NCBI GenBank assembly: GCA_963585895.1
Contig: OY757913.1
Coordinates: forward strand, 104,095,279 to 104,159,278
Length of the DNA: 64,000 nt
DNA from: Sepioteuthis lessoniana
Lineage: Eukaryota; Mollusca; Cephalopoda; Myopsida; Loliginidae
Direction: 5' to 3'
Shown here: piece after piece, positions 21,159 through 32,120 of the stretch
Position numbering within the stretch: the first letter of the stretch is position 1
How the letters are laid out: each line of letters begins with the position of its first letter
Notes under the pieces: generated by a model
The model's input: only the letters and a program-made list of their open reading frames with translations
The model's database searches: none
What the model was told of the DNA's origin: nothing
Program-made: the position numbers and the translations under genes

Positions 21159-21414
21159 GTATATATATAATTAAGTGTGTAAAAAAATAAAATGAATGAA
21201 GCTGCATTAACGAAGAGAAACGTTGACAATGAATAAAAGGTTAAAATGCTTCAAAATGCCCAGTTCGTCATCCAAAATACTTACTCTACCGAGGTTTCTA
21301 TTGATCAAGGAACCTCTATAATTACACTTTCTTAAAGATATATATTCTCTTCTGATGCTCTCGATGTCTTCAAATCCTACTAGTAAGATTCTTTTTTAGC
21401 AAAAGTAAAATAAA

Positions 21415-21668
21415 ATTGGTGACCTTAGTCGAGGGTAACCAGAAGGCTCCCTTTTCAATAGCTACTACACATAAGTGTAGGGGAGGGCGCTACACCATTC
21501 CCTGGATTGCTCCACTTTACCTTTGATACGGACCTTATATTGCTGAGTGTTAAGCAAGGAGGTATCAAATACCATTTTAAAGTCTTTGACATGACGCGAC
21601 CTGGGATTGAACCCAGGTCTCCCGGACCATTGGCAATCACTCTACCCACAAGGCCAATGAGCCGGAAT
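21415..21668 (-). mobile_element. S3 SINE
   Basis: Minus-strand S3 with head TTGGCCTTGTGGGTAGAGTG, box B-like GGGTTCAATCCCAGG, and body to GACCTTAGTCGAGGGTAACC on the plus strand. It keeps both promoter boxes. Confidence 0.88.
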
Positions 21669-21794
21669 ATTAGAACCAAGAAAAAGTGATAAGAAGTGAT
21701 GGAAGGTGCTGATATTGCACAGGTTTGTGTTTTGTTGAATATATCCAAATCAAAATTAATCAGTTTACACAGTGATATGGTTTGTAGTATTTTT

Positions 21795-22340
21795 GTATAA
21801 TACTAGGCTCAAGTCAGCTGGGACTGTAGAATACGCCTAGTGCTTCTCTGCAGAGGGGTAAGAACCTGTTTTTGCCACTAAAAAATCTGATGGTGAGACT
21901 CCAGCAATGCTGTAGCTTTGTGGAATGCAGAGTATCCCATCATTGCTTTCGCTCCCAGTTTCACTCAGGCCCGGATGGGTAACACCTAATAAGGTCATAT
22001 ATGAGTCGAATAGAACTAAACTGTGTGCTTACGCTAAACTGAATCTGAAAGAGAACTATTTTGACATTTAAACTGCGTACTAATGCTAAACTGAATTATC
22101 TAAAATTAAACAGTTTTTAGATATAACTCTATGTATCTTTTGACATGTAACTGTGTATAAACAAAACTATACTTATACTAAAATAAATTGTTTGAATTAG
22201 AACTGTTTGAAAAAACTGAATGGCTTGAAGTAGAAATGTTTTTGACAATTGAACTGTGTACTTATGCTTTACTGAATTGTTTGAAATAGAACAGTTTATT
22301 TATATAAAAATGGAATCGGCATTAAATAACCTACAAAACA
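21795..22340 (+). repeat. S4 repeat with expanded internal units
   Basis: Head-region words (TAGTGCTTCTCTGCAGAGG, GCTCCCAGTTTCACTCAGG) are followed by at least six variants of CTAAACTGAATTGTTTGAAATAGAACTG-like units separated by GACATTTAAACTG spacers, then TGGAATCGGCATTAAATAAC. Confidence 0.78.
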
Positions 22341-22344
22341 TTTA

Positions 22345-22841
22345 TGTTGTGATGCTAGCAAAAGAAAGACACGGAGAACACAAAAAGGTAGAGAGAAAAG
22401 CATTTATATTCAAGTAACAGAAACAAGATACAAGTGAACAGGATTAGACAGTAGTTAGTTCATAGGAAGCTGTTATGTGACCGTTACCTACCCATTGATG
22501 GGCTCTTCCAAATCTTATTTTAATCGAGAGCCAAGCACTCACGTTGGGATGAATGGCCAGCCGGTCGTAGAGACAAGTAAGCCTAGCTTACGCCATCACT
22601 TTTCTATGTATCTTGTTACTTCAATATATCCTTAAACTTATAGCATGTTACGAGTTATCTTTTCGTGGTCCCAAATTGGGTCCACATCAGAAGCTGAGAG
22701 TCCACTCGGGTAGCGACTATTGTCTCTTCGCAAGTAGTTTCTCACGTGATTGTGTCACGTGGGTTTGGATCAACTCTGGCGAACTCTCCGTTGACGTGTG
22801 TTTATGGAGGAGGGTGAGTCTAATATGTAGGGAGTACAACA
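22345..22841 (-). mobile_element. LTR-like block (unconfirmed)
   Basis: Ends TGTTGT...ACAACA form a 6-bp inverted repeat about 497 bp apart. On the minus strand an ATATAAATGCTTTTCTCTC block near the end resembles an R-U5 polyadenylation region. No target duplication is visible (ATTTA versus ATATG), so this may be an old LTR or a different repeat. CACGTGATTGTGTCACGTG at 22743-22761 is a near-palindrome. Confidence 0.4.
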
Positions 22842-24540
22842 ATATGTAATATTAATTTTTAAACATATATATTGGATCCATAGTTGGCAATATAGCTGTT
22901 ATTATGAAATGACCCATAGTACCAGGTTATTAATTCTTAAACTCGGCCGAATGGGCATTAACTTGTTGAACAAAAAAACAAAAAAACAAAAAAAAAATAG
23001 AACGAAGAAAAAAAAAAGACAAAACAACAGATTTGACTCAGCAAAACACAAGAAGGCGAGGCCTGTGGCACTTTTCTGGTACTCCTTGGTGCATGTATGT
23101 GTTTGGTTATCATAAGTGCTTTGTGAAACTCCCGACACCTACTAAAAGTGCTGACTCATCTCTGGTCATCGTCTTAAACGCTCAATGTCTGCACGAGACC
23201 ATTTCCTGCCAACGTGGCCTCACTAACTATTCGAGACCCTTCTTAGCTTGAGTCTCTCTCTGAACTGCTCTGCATCTTGATTGACCAACGTGCTTTGGTC
23301 CTTCTCCACCTCTACAACTGGTTTCGAGTCTTCACGTGGGCATATCCCTTTTGTTTATTTTCACAACAAGATCCACACACGGGCAATCTAAACAAAGAAC
23401 TCCCCGCCTCGGCCATTTGGCGCCGAGATGCTGAAAACAATATTCTTCTTTACCCATCTATCCACGAACATACACATATACATTTATATATATGAATCAA
23501 TGTACAATTTTTCCACATTACTACTATGTGGAAAAAGACGGTTTTGTTGAGGATTATTTTCATTGGTAGTAGTGGTAGTCTTTGATTAAGGTCGTCGGCT
23601 GTTCATAAATAGTCATTAATTTTGAGGTTTTAGTATCTGAGTCCTTTGTTTTCTTCTTATCTCATTAACTTGTCGGCTTCTTTGACTTTGGAAGGCTGCA
23701 AGTGAATTGAAGAATAAAGGAAAGAGACGAAAATACTTGTATTTATTCCAACTTTATATTTAGGTTAAACGACTATTTTGTGGCGTGGAAAGTTTTCTTG
23801 AATCAGGAAAATTAGTCGAATTACCATGAGAAAGTGTTAAAAAATATTAGAGTAATTTTCTGTGGTTGATAAGTTTAAAGTTGGTGGTTATGTCTGGTAG
23901 TTGTTTATCAATAGAGGCCGTTGCTAGCAGGAGACACAACCTAACCCCAAGTTCGAGAGTTAATTAACTCATGCAGCAGCTAAGAAGAAACCCGTCCAGT
24001 AAAAAGAGTACAGCTGAAGTGACGATGGATTTCTCTTGGGTGCCAGGAAGACTATTTTCAGACACATTGATTTCGCTTCCTTTTAGAGGAAGTACTACAT
24101 TTTTTAGATTATTTCATTTTGCTTTTTATTTTATTTTTATTAAGCCCCACTCTACCTCTCACGATCCGAATCGATTTGCAAGTAATGGTAAAGAAAGCGT
24201 GACTCTATACCTCCCAGTGCTCGAGAACCCCTTGATGTACTTTCGAGTTCTACCCAAGATAAATCTTTTTGGCTGGGGTTCTTAACCCTCTACGAGGAAT
24301 AGTCAGAGTATCCTAAGACCTCGCTAACGGCGCTGACAGCTTCTTGTTTTTCTTTAATGGCTAATCAATATTTATGGATTATTTAAAGCCACATCCACCT
24401 TAGAGAAAAACAGAAAGGCTACTATTTAATCCTTAGATCAAAAGAAGAAAGGGGACAGTGTATTAGTTCGAAAATGAACGTTACAGCGTGAGTATACGGA
24501 AAGTGAATCGTTATTTCATCTAGAATTATTAGAAAAGATA
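22842..24540. other. No recognisable gene
   Basis: Mixed DNA with A-rich tracts (22975-23030). The short open frames at 23277-23495 and 23971-24285 have no motif I recognise. TTTGGCGCCGAGATGCTG near 23418 superficially resembles a retroelement primer-binding site, without an adjoining LTR. Confidence 0.5.
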
Positions 24541-24542
24541 GC

Positions 24543-24544
<2 letters not shown>

Positions 24545-24602
<58 letters not shown>
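24545..24602. repeat. (TA)n array
   Basis: About 58 bp. It ends exactly where the LINE-A copy begins (TGTTGCAGGAG at 24603). Confidence 0.96.
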
Positions 24603-24607
<5 letters not shown>

Positions 24608-25522
24608 CAGGAGTACTACAAGGAGACACGCTAGCCCCATACCACTTTATCATCTGTCTAGACTACGTGCTTAGAGCTTCGATCGACAAAGTCAGAGAAA
24701 ATGGCTTCGAGCTAAGAAAAGAAGCAAAAGGTACCCCGCAAAAACAATCACAGACGCCGACTACGCTGATGACTTAGCGTTACTGGCGAATACGCCTAAT
24801 CAAGCAGAGACACTACTGCATAGTTTGGAACGAGCTGCAGCAGGCATTGGCCTCCATGTCAATGCGCACAAAACTGAATATATGTGTTACAACCAAACGG
24901 GCAACATTACCACTCTAGACGGAGCCTGTCTAAGGCTAGTGGACAAATTCACCTACCTAGGAAGTAGCGTCTCATCAACAGAAAGCGACATCGACACACG
25001 ACTGACGAAAGCATGGACAGCTATAGATAGGCTCTCAATAATATGGAAATCAGACCTGACCGATGAAATGAAGCGCAGCTTCTTCCAGGCAGTGGTTGTA
25101 TCGATACTGCTATATGGATGCACTACATGGACACTAACCAAACGGCTGAGAAGAAACTTGACGGCAACTACACAAGAATGTTGAGAGCAATATTGAACAA
25201 GTCCTGGCGACAACACCCCACGAGACGCCAACTGTACGGCCACCTACCTCCCATCACGAAAACTATACAGGTCAGACGAGCCAGACACGCCGGACACTGC
25301 TGGAGAAGCAAGGATGAGCTCGTAAGTGACGTACTCCTATGGACCCCCACATATGGCCAAGCAAAAGCAGGACGACCAGCTCGAACTTACATACAGCAGC
25401 TATGTGAGGACACAGGATGTAACCCAGAAGATCTGCCGGAGGCGATGAACGATAGGGGAAAGTGGCGAGAGATGGTCAAGGATATCCGTGCTGGCGGCAC
25501 GACATGATGATGATGATGATGA
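24603..25522 (+). pseudogene. LINE-A RT palm to C-terminus, 5' truncated in (TA)n
   Basis: Carries GVLQGDTLAPYHFIICLDYVLR, then a YADD-type box (DADYADDLALLAN, one frame away), ERAAAGIGLHVNAHKTEYMC, FTYLGSSVSS, IDTRLTKAWTAIDRLSIIWK, MKRSFFQAVVVSILLYGCTT and the terminal block ending GGTTRHDDD-type (ATG)n. Frameshifts near 24740 and 25140 disable it. This is the longest contiguous palm-to-tail copy here. TA repeats on both sides suggest insertion into a (TA)n tract. Confidence 0.9.
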
Positions 25523-25694
25523 TATATATATATATTACTGTCAGCTTTACGACGATAAAATGTCTGCCTATTGATCCATCATAGAGAAACTGACATTAAT
25601 GTCAGCAAACCTATGCAGACCGTTCGGTTACGAAGGATTTTAGAAAGTAATTTATAACATTAAATAAGCGAAATCCCCGTTGGCGTCGTTTAGA

Positions 25695-25955
25695 TATGTT
25701 CAGTTTGATTTAATTTTGTTTTATGACATATCAACCATTGTAGGTTATTTAATACCAAACCTATTTTTATACATATAAACAGTTCTATTTCAAAGAATTT
25801 AGTTTTGTGTAAGAATAGTTTTTTTGTTTTGTTTACACAGTTAAATGTGTAAACAGTTCTATTTCAAACAATTCAGTTTAGAATAGGTATTCAATATTAT
25901 TTTATTACACCCATAGTTAGGACTCTGTCAGGTGGTACCATTCCGGGGCAGAATT
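25695..25955 (-). repeat. S4 repeat fragment
   Basis: On the minus strand the tail (GGTATTAAATAACCTACAAT, ATATGTCATAAAAC) and AACTGAATTGTTTGAAATAG units match S4. It continues to CCTGACAGAGTCCTAACTAT. Confidence 0.7.
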
Positions 25956-25957
25956 TA

Positions 25958-26168
25958 GGCGTTTCTTTCTCCTTAACCGGTTGCCATGCCAAGGCTTAAA
26001 ATCCTAGTCTACCCTACAATTTATCCATCGCTAGAGAGAGAATAATTGGAAACATACCTTTCCCAAGGGTATTAGTGCTATGTGAAATCCAATCAGCTTT
26101 GTCCAGGATTTGAACTTGTGTCACTGTCTCCATTTCCAAATTGGATAACCATTACAACACCGGCACTT
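25958..26168 (-). mobile_element. S2 SINE, 3' truncated
   Basis: Minus-strand S2 with GAGGGAG-type body, CCCTTGGGAAAGGTATG and box B-like CAAGTTCAAATCCTGG. The A-box is reduced to TGTAATGGTTATCC and the terminal GGTAAATATGG is missing. Confidence 0.75.
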
Positions 26169-26175
26169 AAAGCAC

Positions 26176-26236
26176 ACCCACCCCAGCACACACACACATA
26201 TATATATATGTGTATGTATGTGTGTGTGTGGGGGGA
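26176..26236. repeat. Palindromic CCCC-(AC)n-(TA)n-(GT)n-GGGG
   Basis: The compound SSR is nearly self-complementary end to end, so either strand could form a long hairpin. Confidence 0.85.
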
Positions 26237-26239
26237 AGT

Positions 26240-27235
26240 CACTTTAAATTTCTATTCGAACTGGCTTCCTGCACCCTTGACAGCGCTTCCAGTAATTTTG
26301 TATTAATGCAAATGATTTATTTAATAGACGTGCCATGATTCGATTATGCAAAAATTACTTGAGATCTAAATTGAATCGTCGGCCCATTATTTCCGAGAAA
26401 GCCGATTGTAAGATAAAAAGGCCAATAAGCGATTTGTGATTGCATTATTTTCGGCGAAATCGATATTCTACCCATGTTAGATGATCAAACAAATCTACTC
26501 AACCTTCCGACTGTTATTAATTTTTCGAAGTCGCAACATTTTCGCCGGCAGACGTGAAATGCAGACACTATGCGATAATTTGGCAAGTATTTGCATTCAA
26601 TGCACATGCTAAATACACAAGTCTAATTAATGACCTACATTTATAGAAATTTATATAAATACATATATATTTGAAGATTTTGTTTGTTGTACAGAATTTC
26701 ATACCACCTTTTAAAAGACTATATTTATTGATATTGATGGAAAGGGAAATATAAAAGATGAAAGAGAAAAGGTTAGCTAACGGGATTGGTAACTCGCTCA
26801 AGGGAGCTCTAACCAAGGAGGTTCTATGTTTAAAAGAATGCTAAACTATTTCTAGGGAGTAGATAAAGAGAAAATGAAAGGAGTGAAAATTAAGGATTTG
26901 ATAGAATCTACGTTAAATCCAAGCAGGTATCCATTCTATTTACAGAAGGAAGGCTTCTTTGACCTTTTATCTAAAAAATAAAATTAATGAAATTAAATAT
27001 CTGACTTGTTTGAAATGGAGAATAAGTCAAAACAGCTTAGTGGCGCATTCTATTTCATCTAGAAATGTTTGAAATTATCTATATAACGCCCAGGTAAACA
27101 GAAGATTTTCTTTGGTTTTATGGCATATCAACTATTGTAGATTTTTTTAATGCCAAATCTTGTTCGTACGTATATATATTAGAAGTATATGATTTTTAAA
27201 CATTTCGTTGATAATACTATTCATTAATTTGCACA
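26240..27235. other. No recognisable gene
   Basis: AT-rich. An S4/S1-type tail fragment on the minus strand (TTATGGCATATCAACTATTG) lies at 27117-27170. Nothing else is assigned. Confidence 0.5.
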
Positions 27236-27487
27236 CATTGGCCAAATGAGTAGAGTGCTCACCAATAGACCGGGAGACTGTGGTTCAATCCCAGGTCGAG
27301 TCATACCAAAGACTCGGAAAATGGTACTTGCTTCCGCCTTGCTTAACACTCAGCATTATATGGGAAGGATCAAGGGTAAATTGGAGCAATCCAGGGAATG
27401 TAGTAGTGTTTATCACTACACCTTTGAGTAGTAGCTATTGAAAAAGGAGCCTTTGGGTCACTCTCGACTACAATCACCAACTTTTAC
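27236..27487 (+). mobile_element. S3 SINE
   Basis: Head CATTGGCCAAATGAGTAGAG, box B-like TGGTTCAATCCCAGG, body GTCATACCAAAGACTCGG to ACTACAATCACCAACTTTTA. Both promoter boxes are recognisable. Confidence 0.86.
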
Positions 27488-27894
27488 TTTTTTTTAAATG
27501 CTTTCAAGTAAGGTTGTGTAATACCAATAATTCTATTTCGGCACGCAGTTAATGAGTTTCAGATATTGTTAAAAAACACTTATAATTTTTTTCAATAGCA
27601 ATCATTCGTTTATTCACGGTTAAATGCTTCCAAATATTGCAATTAATCACTAACACTTCAATTAGGCAGTAATTTGCTTACACAAAGTCAAATAATCAAA
27701 CAGTTCTAATTCTAATAATTTTAACAAAGATTACTTAGTTTAATTTAACAGTTGTTATGGTTAACAGATTTAAAACAATCTACCCATGTGGGTTAAATAA
27801 AAGTTTCAGTTTTAAGTTATGTCTACATTTACGAATTCGACAAGAAACACCTAAAGAATGCAAATCATTAGTATGAACAATTTTTTATATCAAA
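27488..27894. other. No recognisable gene
   Basis: AT-rich DNA with no motif I can assign. Confidence 0.5.
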
Positions 27895-28085
27895 CAGTTC
27901 CATTTAGTCGATTGTTAGGACCCTCTCAGCTGCTACCATTCCCGGAATGCTTCTAATCTCCAAGATTGGAGCCTCACCATACGTCATATCCAGGATAATC
28001 GTTAGGAGTCGGGTAAGTCGTACCCCTCTGCGAAGATGAACTCTGTATATTCTATTGTCCTAGTCGACTGGGCTGAAAAAAAAGG
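27895..28085 (-). repeat. S4 repeat head fragment
   Basis: Plus-strand words GTTAGGACCCTCTCAGCTG, CTCACCATACGTCATATCC and GTACCCCTCTGCGAAGATG are reverse complements of the S4 head. Confidence 0.65.
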
Positions 28086-28317
28086 AATGCGTCTTTAAAT
28101 TTAATATATTTACTATCCAATCTTTTTTCCCTCCTTCTGTATATACGTTTTCCTCGACCAACGTATAGTTTTTAATCGTATAATTATCTCGCTTATAACT
28201 CAAACGAGAGAAGTACGAAATTAGTTAGGAAACCTTTGCTTTTTCATCTTTTAATTTTCATAAAAATTAAATAATGTTTTTCATCGTCATTATATTCACA
28301 AATATTCGTCCAATTCG

Positions 28318-28510
28318 TCCTTTTTTAAGTGTTTGTTGTCGAATTTGTAAATATAAACGGAACTTTGAACCGGACCTTTTATTTAATCCATGAGGGTGGG
28401 TTATTCTAATTCCGTTAACTATAATAGGGTACAAATATTAAGTTATACAAATTAATCCTTGTTATTTTTATCTGTAGTCAGGTTTGAACCTGAACTTCCA
28501 AATGATTTGG
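28318..28510 (+). repeat. Second copy of the 6.9-kb unclassified repeat
   Basis: GAACTTTGAACCGGACCTTTTATTTAATCC-like content (28364 onward) and the later TATCTGTAGTCAGGTTTGAA match words in 6820-7190. Confidence 0.5.
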
Positions 28511-28520
28511 TGGGGGGGGG

Positions 28521-28743
28521 GTCCTCGTGGTGTAATGGTTAAAGCGATGGACTGCAGAATCGTAGTAAGCGAGTTCGAACTCCAGTCGTGCTGTTACGTT
28601 CACTTTCGTGCAAATACTCTTAAGAAAGATATGAACCCCTTTATCCTCCCGGCTATGGGGTAAATAGTACCACTACTGTTCTTCTATGAGAATGGTTTTG
28701 GCATTAAATAACATACAAGGGTTGATATGCCGTTAAACAATCA
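28521..28743 (+). mobile_element. S1 SINE, full length, TSD AAATGATTT
   Basis: GTCCTCGTGGTGTAATGGTT (box A region), GAGTTCGAACTCCAGTCGTG (box B region), GTTACGTTCACTTTCGTGCA, GGTAAATAGTACCACTACTG, and the tail TTGATATGCCGTTAAACAAT. AAATGATTT occurs at 28500-28508 and 28744-28752. A run of nine G precedes the head. This copy best defines S1. Confidence 0.9.
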
Positions 28744-28849
28744 AAATGATTTCATTTAGAAGTCCATTAACCAAATACCTATATGTTATGCAACATCTCT
28801 GACCTGAAAATTCAAAATGAATTTTCGGGACCTATAAATCTAATGTCTT

Positions 28850-29189
28850 TATCAACAGTATGAATAACTGGCGACAACACCCCACAAGACACCAACTGTA
28901 CAGTCACCTGCCTCCTAGCACGAAAACTATTCAAGTTAGACGAACCAGACATGCAAGACACTGCTGGAGAAGCAGGGACAAACTCATAAGTGATGTACTC
29001 TTATGGACCCCCACATATGGCCGAGCAAAAGCAGGACGACCAGCACGAACATACATTCAGCAACTATGTGAGGATACGGGATGTAGTCCAGAAGACCTGC
29101 CAGAGGCGATGAACGATAGGGAAAAGTGGCGAGAGAGGGTCAGGGATATCCGTGCTACCAATACGACATGATGACGATAATGATGATTT
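28850..29189 (+). pseudogene. LINE-A C-terminal fragment
   Basis: Open from MNNWRQHPTRHQLYSHLP through RRTRHARHCWRSRDKLI and RPARTYIQQLCEDTGCSP to EKWRERVRDIRA, followed by a decayed (ATG)n tail at 29167-29189. Only the last ~110 codons remain, with one open frame. I know no biochemical function for this C-terminal block. Confidence 0.85.
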
Positions 29190-29329
29190 ACATCTATTAT
29201 GTAAGATTTTTTACTCTAGCCCATGCAACAATTTTTTATGCAGCCCTTTTATTTATTGATTCTTGTATCGTATACTCCTCTATACTTTGTCAATTTATCC
29301 GCTCACTGTTGCCAAATATATGGGCTGCG

Positions 29330-29745
29330 TCTTAAGGTTATCTCTTTCTCCAGTGTTCTTCACAAACTTAATTTGATAGCATCCAATTAGTACAGATGGC
29401 TTCCCTTTTCTTTCCATATATAGTCAGCCATTGTTAACTTTTTGATTTTACCTTGTACTCTTACTTTTTGATGTTCCTCTAGCCGTACATTTTGGGGGTG
29501 ATATGTCTCCCCTTCGCATACCTTACCTCAGGTGCATGGGATGTAATATACGCAATTCTTAATCATGTTGCATTCTGTGATAGGCTTGACTTGGAAGAGA
29601 TATTTTCGAAGAGTGGCTCCACTCCATATTATTGTGCTGGTATTATTCGGACAACATATCTTTTGAAATACCCAAAGAAAACCTAAGAACGTATCGACCA
29701 AAACATTTTGCATACAACAATAAAGATTAAAACAATAATACAAAT
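29330..29745 (-). pseudogene. Penelope-like GIY-YIG endonuclease relic
   Basis: The minus strand reads ITECNMIKNCVYYIPCT, a stop, then GKVCEGETYHPQNVRLEEHQ and MADYIWKEK. This is the layout of the GIY-YIG domain of Penelope-like elements: an IPC.CGKVY.GET core, then R..EH, then a HIW-like block. Stops and a broken YIG core show that it is dead. The RT portion is not adjacent. Identification rests on motif memory, not a search. Confidence 0.65.
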
Positions 29746-29769
29746 ACTCTAAAGGAAAAAAATCATCAA

Positions 29770-29834
29770 GAGTGTCCTACGTATCAAGCTACACTGAAGA
29801 GTTGTGATACAATTAAACAGTCTATCTGTGGATG

Positions 29835-29836
<2 letters not shown>
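29770..29836 (+). ncRNA. Hammerhead-like fold, decayed copy
   Basis: CTGAAGA (29794-29800), stem GTTG/CAAT with loop TGATA (29801-29813), then TAAAC where GAAAC is expected, AGTCTATC and TGTGGATGAC. It is the same repeat as minus 57565-57618. The stem II pair changed from C-G to G-C while pairing was kept, but the first G of GAAA is T, so this copy should not cleave. Confidence 0.5.

Positions 29837-29912
<76 letters not shown>
29837..29912. repeat. (TA)n-(TG)n microsatellite
   Basis: (TA)n followed by (TG)n, directly after the hammerhead-like repeat ending GGATGACAATATA. The same junction occurs at 57565. Confidence 0.95.
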
Positions 29913-30231
29913 ATTGTTAACTTAGATTTTTGTAAACTCATTTCATTCATTTTGAGCAAGTTTTTATCGAAATGCTTCCAACTTTCTAAAAAAGCAGTAA
30001 ATTTCCCGAGACATTCCTGATATTGGGTTGAATGTCACTTAAAAGGACCAGTGGTGATGAAAATATTTGTCTCACCAATCAAATCGCATGTGTATATTGA
30101 AATCTTGGTTAATTTTCTCATCCAATCAATAGAAATTTAGCTTAGTGATGAGGGAAGCATTTGTCGGATAATAATGCATCTTCTCACCGACCAAAAGGGA
30201 TAAAAGCTATTCTTCTGGAAAAGCTTATAAA

Positions 30232-30726
30232 ATGAATGATATACCCAGTAAACAATTTGGATCTAAATACAATTTAAATTTTATGGTGGAAATGAAAAGA
30301 ATAGGGATTGTCTACTTAATGGCTCTTTCTGCCAAAGAAGATCAGTTAAATGTCGTTCAAGAAAGTAAGAACCTATTTGATAAAGGTTTGGTTTGGTTTC
30401 TTTGCTTAATGGCATATCAACCTTTGTAGGTTATTTACTGCCAAAGCCATTCTCCTAGAAGAACAGTAGTGGTACTATTTAACCCATAGCCGGGAGGATA
30501 AAGGGGTTCATACCTTTCCCAAGGGTATTGGCCCGAAAGTGAAAGTAATAGAGCGACTGGAGTACGAACTCGCGTACTACGATTCCGCAGTCCATCGCTT
30601 TAACCATTGCACCACGAGGACACCCTCCCTATTTGATAAAGATTATTCTTTGAAATTTCGGAAATCGATACCCGAAAGAATTAAGGCTGTCATGAAATCT
30701 CAAGTAGAATACTTAATTCTACTATA
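30232..30726 (+). CDS. Small unassigned reading frame split by S1
   Basis: ATG at 30232 opens MNDIPSKQFGSK and runs to the S1 insertion at 30386. After the SINE and one copy of its 14-bp duplication are skipped, the same frame continues at 30642 (DYSLKFRKSIPERI) to a stop at 30724-30726, about 80 codons from the ATG. The frame is also open upstream to about 30173. I recognise no family. The composition is ordinary and not low-complexity, which distinguishes it from most open frames here. It could be an old exon, a retroposed fragment or chance. No splice signals or promoter were identified. Confidence 0.3.
30386..30627 (-). mobile_element. S1 SINE with 14-bp TSD
   Basis: Minus-strand S1 (head GTCCTCGTGGTGCAATGGTT; tail TTGATATGCCATTAAGCAAA). 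CCTATTTGATAAAG flanks it at 30372-30385 and 30628-30641. It interrupts the small reading frame at 30232-30726. Confidence 0.92.
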
Positions 30727-31257
30727 AGGTTTTATGTAGTGTTACTTTTAGATAACACACCGTCTCTAATAATGCATTAGGTTATCCAAAAGAGAATAAA
30801 CTAGCATACAATATTTAATAGGAAGAACAGACAAGTTAATTAATTCAATATTACAGTTAATTCTACACGTGCGAGAAGGGAACTAAATTCCCGTCCCAAG
30901 CTATTGAAGAAACATGTTTTCGAGAAACATGGAGAAAAGCCCATACAACAAAGAGGTGAAAACCACTTACAGCTTCTCAGGTCCGCTAAAATGGAAAGGC
31001 AACATGCGCGTAGGCGCTGAGGAGCGAACGACGACATCTGCTACTTCTGAAGTCCTGTTCGTGAAAGAAGTGAATTCCACGGTTTGCCTTGCCATGTGGC
31101 CAAAAAGACTGGTGATTTGAGAGAGTTCCTCAAGCACGGTGACAAGTGACCACTCCGTTTATTTTCCAAACACAAGGTATTAACACTGTCAATGAATCCA
31201 TAATTCTTCCTTTATCACATGGCCTTGAAAAAATATAATATACCATTAATTTTGATA

Positions 31258-31291
31258 GTATATATATATATATATATATTACTGAATTCAC

Positions 31292-31352
<61 letters not shown>
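31258..31352. repeat. (TA)n arrays
   Basis: Two (TA)n tracts separated by TTACTGAATTCACCACA. The second ends at the 5' end of the mariner relic, which targets TA. Confidence 0.95.
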
Positions 31353-31356
<4 letters not shown>

Positions 31357-32120
31357 CCTTCAATAAGTTTCTAGACTTTTTGTACAGGCATTTAAAATGA
31401 TCATAGACTCTTGAAAATTCAGTATGTTATTGCTATACATCCCTTGAGATGACTGACCAATTTTTATGATTTCAGGTTCAAAGGAACAGCTACAGCAGCA
31501 ATTGGAATACACCCTATTAAAACCTGATTGTCACAGCTAGTGAATTTCAAAAATGCAAACTGGACCTGAGTACACTTTAGAAGAACGATATGCAATAAAG
31601 TTCAGTTTTAAACTTGGAAAAAATGCCACAAAAACGTATGGAATACTTCAGACTGCTTTTCGAGCATCTTACATGAATCGAGCATCAGTTTTTGGGTGGC
31701 ATAAGCGATTCAAGTAAGGCTGTGAGTCTGTGTGGGATAATGAGAGGAGTGGGAGGAGTAAGGAAGTCAATAGACCAAAGTTGATTGTTGAGGTTTTAAG
31801 GGAGGTCAGAAAAAATTCCGTCGGAAGAGGCCAGAACTCTTCAAATCGGCTCAGTGGCATTTCCACCAGGATAATGCACCAGTTCACAACTCCATCCTTG
31901 TCACAGACTATTTGACCAACATGAGCATCAAGACAGTTCCTCAGCCTCCCTATAGTCAAGACCTTGCTCCCTGTGACTTTAGATTATTCCCTAAGCTCAG
32001 AGGCTGTCGTTATGAGACAATTGAGGAGATGAAAGAGGCTGTGACGAAGGTCATTGACACGCTCACACAAGAGGACTTCCATGGGCCTTCCAGAAGTTGT
32101 TGGAACGGTAAAACTTAAAT
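31353..32120 (+). pseudogene. Mariner-type transposase relic with internal deletion
   Basis: The N-terminus near 31552 (LEERYAIKFSFKLGKNATKT, VFGWHKRF, SGRSKEV) is a mariner helix-turn-helix region. A deletion then joins to a C-terminal part (HFHQDNAPVHNSI, PPYSQDLAPCDFRLFPKLRG). Two of the three DD34D catalytic aspartates are visible (QDNAPVH and APCD); the first, normally in a CDESW-like motif, lies in the missing stretch. A stop after RFK and a frameshift near 31840 add to the damage. The 5' end starts AGTGCCTTCAATAAGTTTC beside (TA)n. No matching 3' terminal repeat was found. Confidence 0.85.

Noticed and set aside
23415..23440. TTTGGCGCCGAGATGCTG as a retroelement primer-binding site
   Set aside because: No LTR ends next to it and no coding region follows.
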